Source: Leptoclinus maculatus (taxonomy: Eukaryota; Chordata; Actinopteri; Perciformes; Stichaeidae). Taken from it: a stretch of 64,000 bases of DNA. The notes beneath the pieces were generated by a model that saw nothing but the letters and a program-made list of their open reading frames with translations, did no database searches and was not told the DNA's origin. Positions 25,646-39,746 of this stretch are shown piece after piece. Numbering within the stretch: position 1 is the first letter of the stretch; every line of letters starts with the position of its first letter. The position numbers and the translations under genes are program-made. The stretch lies in assembly GCA_032191485.1 (NCBI GenBank), contig JAVDOI010000012.1, positions 8,761,135-8,825,134 of the forward strand, given 5' to 3'.

Positions 25646-27082
25646 ACAGACATATACACCCACACCGCTCTATAATCTGGGTAATTTGTATGTTGAAGCT
25701 AGTGTAGACAGATCACGCCTCTGGTGCATTGAGCCGGTTGTGTCATTGCATTTGCTTGTTCGTCAGTCGGTGTGAATTCCCAATAGAGACATACCCATAC
25801 TTGTAAAGTATAGTGGTTGTGAATATCTTTCGTGTGAAGAAGACGCATTGAAACAACCTGCGCTCTTGTCATTATGGCACTTCTTGTTCGTGGAAAATAT
25901 TTGAAAGCGTGTGTGTGTTTATGCATTTTACGAGGATATGAAAATTGATGCTGCAAGCGCAAACACATGGACGAGTGCACGAGGATGCAAACATGAAACA
26001 GCATTAGTGTGTGTCTTGTAATCACCGCAGCAAAAAGTACACCAGCTCTTATATCTTTCAGCTGCTTGCCTCAGGTTGTCTTACTAGAGTCCAGTTTCCT
26101 CTTGCCTTTATTATGTTTTGTCAGCTTTTTCCATCCCACACACCTGTGCATGGATTCAAACATGCCTCTGGTTTTTAATAAAGAGACCACTGGTAGTGTG
26201 CAGTCAGATGCTGCGGACAGACCCACTGATATCCAGATAACACACACACACAACCGAGCCAGCTCCCTTGGTAGATTACATCACAGTCATTTTAACAATG
26301 GCTTCCACTCAGTTATTTTCCTTGCTATGGTTTCGTACAGGAGTGTGTGTGTATGTGTGGGAACGAGTTGTTAATTTAAAATTTTTCATGTTCTTGAGTC
26401 TTAATTGATCATTCTTGTCTGTGGTCACTTGAATATCATGCCCGGAGTTTCAGTAGGAATTTAAGTTTGTTATAATGTACTTAATATACATCAGGGACCT
26501 TAAGAGGGTTACATACATGTGTTTGTGCACATAAATGTGTTTGTGTTTATATGCAGGAGGGCGACACGGCTTGATGCGTCTGCCTCTATGTGTGTGAGCG
26601 TTGTGTGTGTGTGCATGCTGTGACCAGGCAGTAAAGAGTATTACGATGGTGCTGTTCTGTGTAAAGACACGGATGTGCTCCACTGACATCTGAGAACTGT
26701 GGGTAAGACTAAGTGAGATCATTAACTAAATGAGTTTCTAATATACCTTCACTTTTTCACTGTCAGAAACACACAGACACATACAAAACTATAGATTCAA
26801 AATATATTTGAGGTTTTACCTCCAGATGATTATATTGATCTACAAATAGTCGTTGTAAAAATGATTTCATTTGTTTTATGGAAAATCTGAAATAACTTAA
26901 GAACTGATATAAGGACTGTTTGTGACAGTAACATTAAGACAGCAGAAGTGTCGAAGATGTTTCTGTTGCCCGGACTAATATACATGTTAGGCAGTGTCTG
27001 AAATGGGCCGCTGCTCACCAGTACTGAGTAATGGCACTTCGGATTTTTGTCCACATGAGAACCATTACTTCTTATTGTGCAC

Positions 27083-27099
27083 TGCCACCTCCTGGTGAG
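27083..27099 (-). promoter_or_regulatory. CTCF-like motif, minus strand
   Basis: TGCCACCTCCTGGTGAG reads CTCACCAGGAGGTGGCA on the minus strand, close to the CTCF core CCACCAGGGGGCGC. It lies just outside the dispersed repeat. Sequence match only. Confidence 0.3.
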
Positions 27100-27134
27100 T
27101 CTAGGTGCGCACCAAGGCGGCAACTGGCGGCTCT

Positions 27135-27655
27135 GAAGAGTGAAGCCAATGCGGAAGTGTCTTAAAACTTGCATTATCTCTACTGGCCAGCAGGGGACGA
27201 CTCCTCTGGTTGCAAAAATAATTCAGATTGTATGGAAGTCTATGAGAAAAGTACCCTACTTCTCACTTGATTTATTAACTCAGTAAACATTGTAAAGATT
27301 AGTTTATGTTCTTAATAGCTAGTTTCAAGTCTTCTTGAATACAGCATGATGTCAATTTTGTAAATTATGGTCCCATTTAGAGTATAATAGACCATAAAGC
27401 GGAGTATGCTTTAGGGCGGGCTAGCTTGTGATTGACAGGTTACTACCACTACCAGAGCCGTACAAAGCATCTCTACGTTTCTCCTCCTCAGTCCAAATAT
27501 GGTCATTACCGTTCATTGGTTGCAAAAAGCCAAGATGGTGTGTGCTGTAATGCAAGACGGCGATGGCCCAAACGCCGAACTAGAGTCGTCAAAACGTCAG
27601 TCCACAGACCACTGGGTTACGTCATGATGACGACATCCTACGTCATATGTGCGCA
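27135..27655 (+). mobile_element. Degenerate percomorph dispersed repeat with CTCF-like and CRE-like motifs
   Basis: Landmarks match a high-copy repeat that I recognise from spiny-rayed fish genomes, in order: GTGAAGCCAATGCGGAAGTG, TACTGGCCAGCAGGGGACGA, CTACTTCTCACTTGATTTAT, AATTATGGTCCCATTTAGAG, ATAGACCATAAAGCGG, TGCTTTAGGGCGGGCT, GTGATTGACAGGTTACTACC, TTGGTTGCAAAAAGCCAAGA, and a tail with ACGTCATGATGACGAC. The copy is mutated and carries no coding capacity. Its class (non-autonomous DNA element or SINE-like) is not certain, and edges are approximate. Confidence 0.7.
27184..27201 (+). promoter_or_regulatory. CTCF-like motif, plus strand, inside the dispersed repeat
   Basis: TGGCCAGCAGGGGACGAC closely matches the CTCF core TGGCCACCAGGGGGCGC. 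It is carried by the repeat at 27135-27655, about 100 bp from a minus-strand motif in divergent orientation. Confidence 0.35.
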
Positions 27656-28456
27656 CCCCTAAACATCTGTGTAACTGCGTCTCTAGGCAAACACATAGCT
27701 AGCTTAATACTGAGAAAACCGCACATAAAAAATGCCTTTGGTATTCTTTCTCATTATCCATCTAATCTGTAGGCCAAAAGGTATCATATTTTAAGTTGGT
27801 TTTGTATATACAATATTATATTTTTTTACAATTTTAATTATTGAATCAATAGATATATAAAAAAGTTTCTATTAACCAAATATGCCTTTATGTACAAAGT
27901 GTGGAAATGTATTTTGCATGTAAGTAGGCTTAATGTATGTAATGAAATGCACACAAAAAAAACATATACAACCAAGATATGCGTATAAATATAAATATAT
28001 CCAAGACACACAGGATGATCATGTAATGCAACTGCTGAATTTGGGTACTTGCATCTTTTTTGGTCAAATTTAGGCTCTGATTTAAGGTGAAACTGATGTG
28101 AAACCAAGGAAAAGTTTTCCAGTTCTGGTTTGACAACAAATTGACTTTGTATTCTTTACTATACCTTTTTGTATTCTATTATTTTCTCTACTACCGATAA
28201 TCTGAGCAGACAAACGCTATGATGCCATTTTGCAGATGACACAATGACTTGCTGTGACTATATGGATTTGTAGATTTATATAGGTGTGTTCTAAATAGAG
28301 CGAACATGGTCTGTTTCAGAGTTGTTAGGTTTCCCACAACTGTTACAGCAGAGAGAATACAGGTATGTTTGTGTGTGTTTCCTGGACTTTGAAGTAGAAA
28401 CATGCTGAGATAATACAGGAAGACAGAATTTCAGAGAAAGTGGCACGCAGTCATGT

Positions 28457-28476
28457 GGGGGGGGGGGGGGGGGGGG
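28457..28476. repeat. Poly-G run of 20
   Basis: An uninterrupted G tract. Others lie at 18634-18650 (17 G), 20290-20305 (16 G) and 41823-41832 (10 G), with a C tract at 20865-20878 (14 C). Confidence 0.95.
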
Positions 28477-31138
28477 AAGAGTACAAAAAATAAAAGGTCT
28501 GCACCACTTACAAGTCAAAAAGACTGGGCTTATTTTACAGCCACACTGTGATGACAGGGTGTGCATTAACAATCAGCTCTCATTTTGTGCCGAGGATGGG
28601 GCTGGAGACCACCTCAGAGCTACAGAGGATCCAAAATAGACTCTGCTGGGAAGGGTACAGACGCACGTACAAACATTTTGACACGAAAATCCGTCTGTGT
28701 TGCAGAACATCAACTTTGAAACGGGGTGGAGAGCATGTGAGGAATACATGTTAGCAAGCAAGAAAGAAATGTTTATTGCTCTTTTATCTGCAGTCATGCA
28801 GTCAAACTACCAGGAATCTGCTTAGAAGTTTGGGGAAACACTGGCACGAAACACACGGTGACTGACATGTCGAGATGTCTGCAGTGTGGTGTGCGTGCAG
28901 ATACATGTGGGCTTGTGTCTCTGTGTATGTGTATAAATGCATTTAGTGTTGATGCTGCATTTGTACTTTTTTTGCACGTCTATGTGCACGCACAGACGTG
29001 CATGTATGTTTATCGTGCACTGAGCTCCCAAAGTGACATGTCAGGACACTGATGTCAGGAAACTGACACTCCGAGTCTGACAAACAAACCAATGGAAGGA
29101 GAAGGATCCAAACAATGTGCTGCAATTGCTTTATTACTTAGTGTTTGCCTTAGGTGTCGCATTACTGAAGTCTTCAACACCATAAAAGCCTTCTCTATGG
29201 TTCAGCCCTGTGTTTGTGTGTTTGCTCTGGCAGAGGCTCCCCTATGACTGGTTATATTGGACATGCTCAAACAAAGCCAAACACACAACAGGAGCCGCAA
29301 GCAATTACGGCCTGCCATAGTGCATAACTCCACTCTGAACACCCTCTGTTTCCCCCTCGCCATCCACTCGCCTCGTCTCTTTCTCCTCTACCACACATTT
29401 CAAGGCTTGTGCTACCATGAGCCTCCATTCACAACACACACTTGCGTATCAGTCTCAGCAACATTTGCATGCTCCCTCTGCACTGGCATCCTGTGCGGCA
29501 TCAGCGGCAATAACACTGTTTGTGTATAATGTCATCTTTAGGATTTAATGTTAACCTCAGTGGGCAGAACATCGCTGACTGGCACGGGAATGCCTGTAAT
29601 GCTAGCAGGCAGCCTAATCCACTGGATTAATACATATTACGATGGTTTAGCAGAGAGCCGGGTGGGCCTGTGTCTCCATTTCATTCTGTCATTGGGAAAC
29701 ATTTGTCACCATCCACATCATCACGATGCACCTACTTTCTCTTTATGCTATTGTTTGATGCAGTTTAAAACATGTCATTTATGTTTCTCATCTTGGTTCT
29801 TGAGTCACTTCTGCACAGTAGATGATTAAGACATCAGAGCAAGGCCAGTCACAGTAAGTGATGGACATCCAGTTTGAATCATCAGATCCTCTAGAGCCTG
29901 AGTAGAGGGTGATATCTCACTGCCTGTGGCTTGGACAGCACATACGGTAAAGATCTGTTTCAAATGAATGTAAGAAAAACTGGTAAACTCAATCTGGGTC
30001 AACTTCTCTCTCCCGACCCCCCCCCCGAAACCCCTTTCCTCCTCTCTCTTTGTCTTCCTGTCTCTCTCTCTTGCTGTAGTTGGGTGTCTCTTTGGCCTTC
30101 TGTCACTAAACACCTCATAAGAGAGACGTCTCTTTTTGCAAAAAGTGATGGAGGACAGGATGGAGAGATGGAGGAGCATTGCAGATTCAGTGTTGGATAG
30201 GTTGTGTTTGCTGGAGGTATGTACCAGTTGTGTACTAATAAAGCTAATGATTGCAATCAAGCCAGCAAACAATTTCCTGAATTCATGTTATATCATGTCA
30301 CTAAGTTACCATGCCATTATTCCAGCCATGACCCTGTGCCACTTTTTGAAAACCAGAGCATTATATAAAGCTCAAGACTCGATTGGAATGAATAAAATGC
30401 AGAAAATGCTCATATTATAATGACGAAGCCAGAGTGTGTGTACATATATATATACACACACACACACTCATATCGTAAGTATATGGTTCTGGCTTTATGG
30501 TATGAGGACTATGGACAAACAGTACTTGTTGCCTCCTTAGACCATACACACCATACACACACACACACACAGCAATGTTTATCTGTGCAAATATAATTCC
30601 GTGCATGGGCATTTGCACCCAAATGTACACCGACTTGTGAGTATGACAGGGGACTGCATACCTTAGTATGTTTATCCTGTGTGTGTGTGTGTGTGTATTT
30701 TGTACCTTTTGTAGTGGCTAGCGTAGCTCTCCTGTTACACATACACATGTTCTTTATGGGCTGGCTAATGGAGCTGAGCTCTTCCTGCCTCTGTGATGTG
30801 GTTTACTGTTGTTTGATGTGCTCAGGAATCCTGCATAGGAGAGCACCTCAAGCCGATCTTATCACATAAAAGCCCTTGGAATGGAAGAAGACACTCAGCT
30901 CTCTTTTTTAACTTAATAGAGATCTGTGTCCCTGTGAGGCTGTGTGTGTGCGTGTATGTGTGTGAGTAAGTGAGCGAGTGTGCACCATTTCTCTAATTCA
31001 ATCGAGTGTGTAACCCAAGGCCAAACACACACATTTGATTTCAGTAAATGCTGAACCCGGAGACCTATGGCATGAGTGGACCAGAGACATGTCAGATATG
31101 TCAGTGCATGTTATTGTGATTGAATGTGTGCGTGCATA

Positions 31139-31139
<1 letters not shown>

Positions 31140-31165
<26 letters not shown>
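31140..31165. repeat. (GT)13 microsatellite
   Basis: A GT array in the large intron. A CA array of similar size lies at 32946-32976, and a GT array at 36022-36043. Confidence 0.95.
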
Positions 31166-31171
<6 letters not shown>

Positions 31172-32945
31172 TGAGAACAGGCTTATAGTCAGTTCTTATT
31201 TTCTGAGTAAGTTATACTATTCACTATCGGGCATGTGAGTGGTACTACAGTTTAATGCACATGTTTATGAAGACTTTCTGGTGAACAAGAAATGTCTAAT
31301 ATTTGTATACCATAAAATGTTGCCATTAAGTTAGTGAGATAGCTCGCTGTAGGCTACACATTATCCCAGTTTTTGCATTCAATTTAATATTTTAGAAAAA
31401 GTATATATTTGATGATAATGGGGGAAAAAAAGTGGCAAGGAGTGCTTTTTGATATCATAACCAAAACAGATTAAAGGACATTTATTCTCAATGGATATTA
31501 GAAAAAACAGCTACCACTGAAAGAGTAAGCTCTACTGATTCCTGGATTGTATGTATGCCGTCTGTACATTCCAGTTTGACTGAATTGTGGTTACTGTTGC
31601 AGAATGCTTCAATGGGTGCTACAGGTTAAGTGTAAACACAGACGGAAAAGAAAGGAAACACACCACCGCATGCTCTGTAACAGTAATGTCAACCTCATCA
31701 TCTTTCCAAATGCCTCACACTTCATAATAACGGATATGTATACATATTTTTAAAAATTCACTGGGGTTTTGGTTACAGTAACGTCAGTGAAGACATACTG
31801 TCTTGTTCAGGCTTTTAATATTGTATGCTGCAATGGCACGGCTTATTCCTCAGCTCTCTGATCTTGACTTAAATTACACCAGACATACCTCATATCAAGA
31901 CATTCGTAAATGGCCACATTCTCAATCACGCATACACACACTGTCTATATTCTGTGTTTCATCTACGTCCTGAAAGTCGTGCCATTGTCTTTGCTCACAC
32001 TCCCTCTAGCCATTCTTGTCTCTGCAGGATTCCTGTGTTGTTTGTTTAGTGGTGACCAGTCCTGTCTGCGCAGTCTGTCCGCCCACATGAAGGCCTTTTC
32101 TGTCATATTGATGCTAGCTTTAAAGATGAAGGACTACACGGATTAAACTGCGGTTGCCATCTTGAATAGATGTGACGCTTTCTCCAAATAAACTTTGGGT
32201 TTTAGTTCGGTGTGTTTCTTTTTCTCTTTCCTTCTCGTTTCAGTTGGTTTTGCTTCGCTTTATGCTGGACATCAACTCTGATATCGTAAAAATGAGACAA
32301 AGGTTTTATTGCAAAGTTGTGAAACTTAACAGTGTCTGTGATGCTTGTGAACGGTAATTTCTCTCCATAAACAAATAAAGAAAAATGTTGCTTTTATTTT
32401 TATGAGAGTTTAAATCCTAGCGGTGAGCTTAACTCCAATGACCTCTACTTTCTCTCCTGATTTTATTTGTATTTCTTCTTTTTCTCTTTCCACCCTTCTC
32501 CTTTCATTTCCTCTACTTCCCTTCTCCTCTCATTTCTTCTTCTTTCCTCTCCTTTCCAGGCCTAAACTCTGGATACCCACCGGCCCCCGAGAGAACAGTC
32601 ATGTTTCCAATATGTCTCCATTTAGCAGAGACCAAATGAACAAGAGCAGGGCCAAGACAAGAGCAGGAAAAATCATCACATAGCCACTGGCACAATCTGC
32701 TTATCTTTCACTGCTAATAGCTCTCATGCTCCTCACATCATTGCTTCTATGTGCACACACGCACGCGCACTCGCACACACAAATTCATGTATGCACATGT
32801 TATTCTTTGCACACAAACACATTCAATGTGCATCAGTGAGGATATACACGCTCATCCAAACTTGCTTGGGCTGTTTCCTGCCACTGCCGAGAAGTACATA
32901 ATGATAATTACAGTTTGGGTCTACATCCCTGAATTAAGCAGATCA

Positions 32946-32978
<33 letters not shown>

Positions 32979-33410
32979 TTCAGACGTGCCAGGGCTGCTG
33001 TGGTGTATGCTGACTGGTGTGCAGCGTTGGAGCAGCCCGGTGCTGGGAAGCAGTCTGTTCTACTATTGTTTTCTATTAAAACCTCCTGGGAACCATCTCG
33101 GCAAGACTGAGAAACGTACGGAGCCAATAAAACTCCAACAAAGAGTCAGAAAGACTAAGCCCTTAGTGAGGGCTTTATGTAACAATATCTTTCTCTGATT
33201 AAGAAAAACTAGATGAGAATGTGTAGAACTAAAACTGCGGAGACAAACAGAAAGCACTCAACATTGTGCTTTTTTTAATTGATCTGTAAAATGTCCAAAA
33301 CAAAAGGGGAAGGGACACAGACCCAGACACTGAGACATACTTATACTCAGATAAAGACAGACAGCAGTAACCAGAAAAGCCACAGAGGAGAAAAACAGGA
33401 GCCCGAGCTC

Positions 33411-33516
<106 letters not shown>

Positions 33517-34258
33517 CAACCACAGAGGATTGGAGGTGTTTACAGTGTGTGAATATATGCCAGTAAGCCCCATTGACTCACTTGTGTGGGTATACCAGCA
33601 TTTCATGTGCCCATAATGGTAAACCATGAGGGCATTTTACTAGGCCACTATTTTAATGGCTGTTTTACAACCCGGCACATCCAACAACATATTATATACA
33701 GCTGGACTTAAAATAACTCATCCCTTTTTCTTTCTAACGTCTCTCACTGCTGCACACTCTCATTGGGCTTTCAGTTCGCTCTTTGTACTCTTTCTCTGCT
33801 GCTATTGATCTATCCATGTTATAGCTCAACTGCATATTTGTATATCAATCTGCATATCTCTCTAGATTTTAAATTCAAATATGCTTTACTGGCATGACAA
33901 TATCTTTCTTTCCACACTGACAACACCTCCTCCCTTGACCTCCCCTTCCTTCTTCTCATTCCTTTGGTGACCCTGAGGGCAGGACCGTCGTTAAGAAGGC
34001 CGTCACTGGTCACCTCTGGGTCCTGTGTCCTGGTCTGCCTCTTTATGGCTGCAGGGCCCACCTAATCAATTGCCCACTCATGCACACACTTAAATGCTCC
34101 GACACACAAACACACACAGGCAGACACACACAAGACTTCCAATCAATTAGTCTCGAAATTTATACAACCGGGTAATCTTGGGGGTGTTAGTCTCCCTAAG
34201 GCCAATCAGAATGAGCTTTCCCGAGACTTCTACATCAGCCAAATGACGCTAATTAGCT

Positions 34259-34270
34259 GTGTGTGTCTGT

Positions 34271-34317
<47 letters not shown>

Positions 34318-34332
34318 TTTGTGTGCGCGCGT
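34259..34332. repeat. Imperfect (GT)n microsatellite flanked by CTAATTAG motifs
   Basis: A GT array with CT, TT and GC interruptions. TGACGCTAATTAG lies just to its left and TGACACTAATTAG about 30 bp to its right. Confidence 0.95.
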
Positions 34333-35533
34333 GCAAGTATGTGCATGTGTCTTTGCGACTGACACTAATTAGTAGAGCTAGTGCACCTACTTCCTCAGGA
34401 CCATTTCCTGTGATAGTAATTATTAGGTATGTGTGATAAATTCCAGGCCTTCTTCCACCCGTCCAGAGATAGAACAAGACAAAAAAGAGAGGGAGGGAGA
34501 GCATGTGCTACTCAGAGGAAGTTAACGAGGTCAGCCTTAAAAGAGTGATGAAGTAAAAGTAAGAAGAGACAATGAAAGAATGATGTTACTCTAGTGGGGC
34601 AAACTGACTCAGTACGAAGATGAAAGCTTTTTCCACATGCAATATCTTCCCATCGGCTCCTTGACGATGAAGCCCCCCCCTATTTTCCTCTCTAGTTGTC
34701 AATCACTGCATTCTTTTTGTTTTTGTGTGTCACAATCCCCCAATCGTCATTATGTGTTCAGATCAAGACAAGAAGTTCTTTCTGTCTCTGGAAAGACTAT
34801 TCAATCTCTGTCTATCAGTTTAACTAAACACACACGAATAGTAAATGCGCCATCCTCTCATTCCGACCAATACCCTCCGAGCGTCAACTTGTCTTTCAGT
34901 TCAACATCAACTTCATTAGACAGCTCCCACCTTCCAGTCATTCATACATTAGGAGACAATGCCACTTCACCCGGTCACTCCATGGCTGACAAATCCTCTC
35001 TGCTATGACAGCAACAGTAACCATACTGCAGGCAAACAGAGTGTGTGTTAGTTTTACTAAACTCAAGTCAGGGTTTCACATACTGTACAGGACATAAAAC
35101 CTCCAAATCATATGTTCTGGGTTCGTTAATATTCGCCAAAAATACTATGCGGATATAAGCACCAATAAAATAGTAGCACCAATAAAATAGTAGCGATAAA
35201 AAAATAACCATAATTGATACTAGAACAGCCAAACTCTGAGAGAAGTGAGCTTAAGACATGACGTTTGCAGAGTGCATTCCCAGAGAATAACATGGTCCAG
35301 GGAAAAATGGGTCAGAAAAGTTAAATTTATGGCCCTTAACCTTCAGTTGCATTGGCTGAACAGAGCGATATCCAAATCAAAAAACTGACTATACTGAGGA
35401 CACTCTGGAGTCTCCATCCTTGAAGCTTACTGTATGGGATCCAGGTAGAAGTTTGTCATTACCTTACTGTACTGACCAAGGTCTTAGAAGCAGGGATTTC
35501 CATGTAATGAAGCCCTCCATTGACAAAACCTCA

Positions 35534-35559
35534 AAGGAGGAGGAGGAGGAGGAGGAGGG
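35534..35559. repeat. (AGG)n trinucleotide run
   Basis: About eight AGG units in the large intron. The apparent reading frames through it (poly-Glu or poly-Ser/Pro) are not supported as genes. Confidence 0.93.
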
Positions 35560-37386
35560 TGGAGCATGCCTAGGCCCTGACATAATAGCACACCTACAGG
35601 CCCACAGCCGACACACATGTCGAAGGTAAACACGCGTGTCAGAGGGCACGGGAGCACAGACAGACATGATGAATGGCCCGAAGTTCCCACGAGGCGACAC
35701 GCATACAAACGCGCTTGCAGAGTGAGGAAGGTGATGTGTGGTCAGCCCCTCCTCATCACTGCAATACAGAGAATCCCATTCACACACTGCACCGACCCTC
35801 AATGTCTCATCATTACTTATCACAACAATGGCACTGAAACACCATATCTGTGATTTTACCAGTGTATGTGTCTGTGAATGTAATTTCAAAAGCATCGTGA
35901 ACGCAATGCCGCTTGCTGGTTCAAAATATGGATATGAAAAGATACTTTTTTTCGGTTTAAATGCCTTACAATGAGGGCACATGCTGTACATCTGTGCATG
36001 TCTGCGTGTGCGTTTGTAAGGGTGTGTGTGTGTGTGTGTGTGTCCAGGCCCCTCAGGGAGATCACTGAGCAGGGACATGACCTTGCCAGTACAGCTGGTC
36101 TCTCTGTGTGTTTAGTCATTGTAACCATGGTAATGGCGCTGTGCAGACAGGATGTCTACATTGGGGATTTGAAAGTCATAATGTCGCTACTGCTCTAAGC
36201 TTCATTATGCCATGGATTACTATAACTAGCAAACAAACGATACATGAATACACTTCACGGATAGAATTGATTTTCACGGTTACAGGTTATTACATTTAAT
36301 CTACAAGTCGAATAGCCCATTTGCCTACGCATGTTTGATTTAATGACATGCTAACAAGGAGTATGCATGAGATATAGTCCATATTTTGCTTTTGTAGAAT
36401 GGCACAAAAGATATGTTTCTATCCAAATAATGACAATGTGAAAACTGTGGAATTAATGTTCTTTGTCTATGTGGCATCTTGGTCCAACGTGTAGTTTGGT
36501 AAAGTAGAGAAATATAACAAAACAAAAGAAGATAAAGCAAAAATATGCACTGAACATCACCATGTGTTCAGAAATATATTTCCATTGCCTTTTTTTTATA
36601 TCTTTCTCTATTTCTCCAACTCAGCCTAGCATGAACATATTTTTGAATAAATATATTTTACACTTCCATTTCGGCTTTCTTATGTGAAAATCAAATTGTG
36701 AATTAACAGGTGGATGTGTTGCAGGTGTTTTCTGATACATGGTATGTTTAGTCATTCTTCCCCTCCAGCTCAACTCATCTGCGAACCAGACTCTGCACCT
36801 TCCCTCACAGCTATTCTCAATCTTTTCCCTCTTCTTTCTTCCACCACTTGCTCCATCATTCTCCGCCTCCCTTCTTCCATCCATCCATCACCCCCTCCAT
36901 CAATCACTCTCCCATTTTATCATCCTTTTTTTCTCCATCATTTACTATTTCCTCCCTAACTCTCTGCTGCAACTTCTCTCTTTGACTTAGTCTTGCAGAG
37001 ACATTCTACTAATGTTTGCACGATTTTCCCCCTCCATCTCTCAAATTGTCAACTCCCCCCTCCTCTACCTCTAAATATGTCCACTTTGTCAACTCTGCAT
37101 CTCTTTGCCTGCCTCAAAGCTGCTGTTACCTTTTTCTTTGCTCTATTATCTTTTTCCATCACGAAAATGTAAACAGAGATAATATCAGCGACATTCCCAG
37201 TGTCTACAGGAGGATCAGGTTGAGTAAGCCACTGCAATGTTGTGGCATGTAGTATTATCCCATTCAGACTATGGAAACATCTCAATGATTAGCTTTTCAA
37301 AATGTCCAAACACATAATTTCTCTATTGTGCACCTACAACCTATGACCCGAGACTCATTTAATGACTAGTTCCTCTGGAGGCCATC

Positions 37387-37395
37387 TGTGTGTGT

Positions 37396-37468
<73 letters not shown>

Positions 37469-37493
37469 CGTGCGTGTGCGTGTGTGTGTGTGT
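37387..37493. repeat. Imperfect (GT)n microsatellite
   Basis: About 107 bp of GT units with a few TATG, TGCG and CGTG interruptions. CA (37641-37668) and TC (37691-37715) arrays follow nearby. Confidence 0.95.
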
Positions 37494-39746
37494 ACTGTAC
37501 AGTATGGTGGAAACTCAATCTGGTGTGGGATGATAGAGCAGACCCGCACCACTCCTTATACATCAAGCATGCAGCTCTCTATCTAAAAAAGGCAAATGTG
37601 AAAATGCACTCTATGTCTTTTTTACTATATCTCTTTATATCACACACACACACACACACACACACACTTGGAAACCCATCATACAATGAGTCTCTCTCTC
37701 TCTCTCTCTCTCTCTGGCTTATACACACACGCACATTAAAAAACACACACAAGAGAGCTCCGCAGTTCACTGGGGAACGTGCCTCACATGGTTTGCTTCA
37801 GCTGGTCTTCTTGACAAATGCCACATTACAGCGGTGAGAAGGAGAAACTTGGCATGCAATCAAACTTCTCTCATGATTTCTAAGATTTGAAATACTTCAG
37901 TTTGTGTAGCCCCTCAATTCCATCCTCCCCCTCCCTCTCATTTTCTTTTTGCTTCCACTCTAACTCCCCTTCTCTCTCACTCTCTCTTGTTACCTCTCTT
38001 TCTCTGCCTTATCTTTCCTGTTTAGTTTTCCCTGTGCTAACTTGGACCAGAGCCGTGCTGTGGGAATATGGCCCCTTTTAAAGCAGAAAGCCAAGGTTTG
38101 TGTAAGTATGTGCATGTCTGCAGACGTGACTGATTATATGCGAGTTCCACTGAGGTTGTGTGTACATTCTGCATGCGTATCTTTGTGGCTAGTTCAGATG
38201 TAAAGTCAGTCTCACGAAGCTTCGCCCCTCGCAATTCAACAGTCCTTTAATCGTCATCATCAGTGACCCCAAACTCCTGCCTCTGACCTCCTCATACACA
38301 CAGACACATACAGGTTCAAAGCCACAAGAGACCACACACACACTGGTGCCCCCTGTGCCCCATCCATTAGCTCTTACCAGTGGAGACTTGCATTCAGTCA
38401 AAGTCTCAAACACAAAGGCAAAGAATCCCATCTACTTCGTGCTGTTTATGTCAACCAACCATCACACTTACCCTCTTCCTCAGACATCTTTAGAGTGGTA
38501 ATATAATGATAATATAAGCAGTGTGCCAATGAAATACAAAAGTGTTATTCCCATTTCTCTAATTTCACGTACATTTATTTTTTTTTCACGTACATCCCTA
38601 GAAGCATGGATTGTGTCAGTATCATATTTAATACATTTCCTCTGCTAAACATCCCTGGTAATGTTTGGATGGTGGGAATTGGAACAGACAGGAAGATGTT
38701 TTGTATCACAAGGGCATGTGTGTGCAGAGACACGGGCAAGGGCGCTCTCTTTCTCGGTCTCTCCGGCACACATACGCATACGCATACACACATTCCTTTA
38801 GAGTTAGTGTGATCAGAGGAGTTTGTGAGGGGTAATGGATTTTAAAAGTTGTGTTTTCAGTACATATGTTCCAGCCTTCCCTTTTGTACTGTACGGAGTG
38901 GCTGACATTAAAGGCATTTCTCTGTGACAACCAGATATGTGGCTCCATGCGCCTTCAATCAGAGAGCTCAAAGCAAACACACATGTAGCCTCTCCACTGA
39001 CAGATCACTGAACTTCACTCACACATTCATACATACCCGCTGACACACACTCACACATGGAAGTGCAGCTAGAGCACTGCTCACTTTTTTCTTGTGTCCT
39101 CCTTCTCGTCACACATAGGGGGAAAAAAACAGCCAAACACACATTTTTTTCTGACCCTCGGTCTAAAGCTGGACCACCTGTACTCAATAAATTTTACTTT
39201 TCACAAGGCAGCTATAAACAACTGCTGATCCTGCTTCAAAACACACCTCGGCACTGATATCTTTATAACACTCATGCACAGATGCACATGTGAACAGGTG
39301 AGCGTATAAATGTGCCTAATACAGTATCACACACAAGTTTCTGCTGTAGCAACAGAGCTGCTGTGTTTAGGCAATGAAAATGTGCTTGATGATGCAATGA
39401 GCGAGCCGTGCCAATATCAATACAGGATCATTGATCATATACTTCTCTGGGCTGGGTGTGCAGTCACTACCACAAACACTTGTGGTTTGTCTAGCTCTTC
39501 ATGCAAATGCAATTGAATTGATTCATATTATTGCAATAGCCAAGTGGAAGTCTTTCTTTCACAGATTAGAGAAATGCATAATCATGAATGTACAGGACAG
39601 CACACGGTCACAGAATATGTGATCATTATTATGTGTGGCCTGTAACAATTTGAAAGCAGTTACTGTCTATCTGTTGAAAGACGCAAAATAGGTGCATGAG
39701 TAGATTAAGGCAGATAGGTAGATAGATGGCTGAGTGTGAGACTAAC

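Noticed and set aside
29826..30272. 148-codon minus-strand open frame
   Set aside because: No family resemblance, low-complexity charged middle, and no splice context agreeing with the ERC2-like gene.
35464..36078. 204-codon open frame on the minus strand, the longest in the window
   Set aside because: It includes translated CA and AGG repeats, low-complexity Ser/Pro runs and no recognisable domain; it lies in a phase-consistent ERC2 intron.
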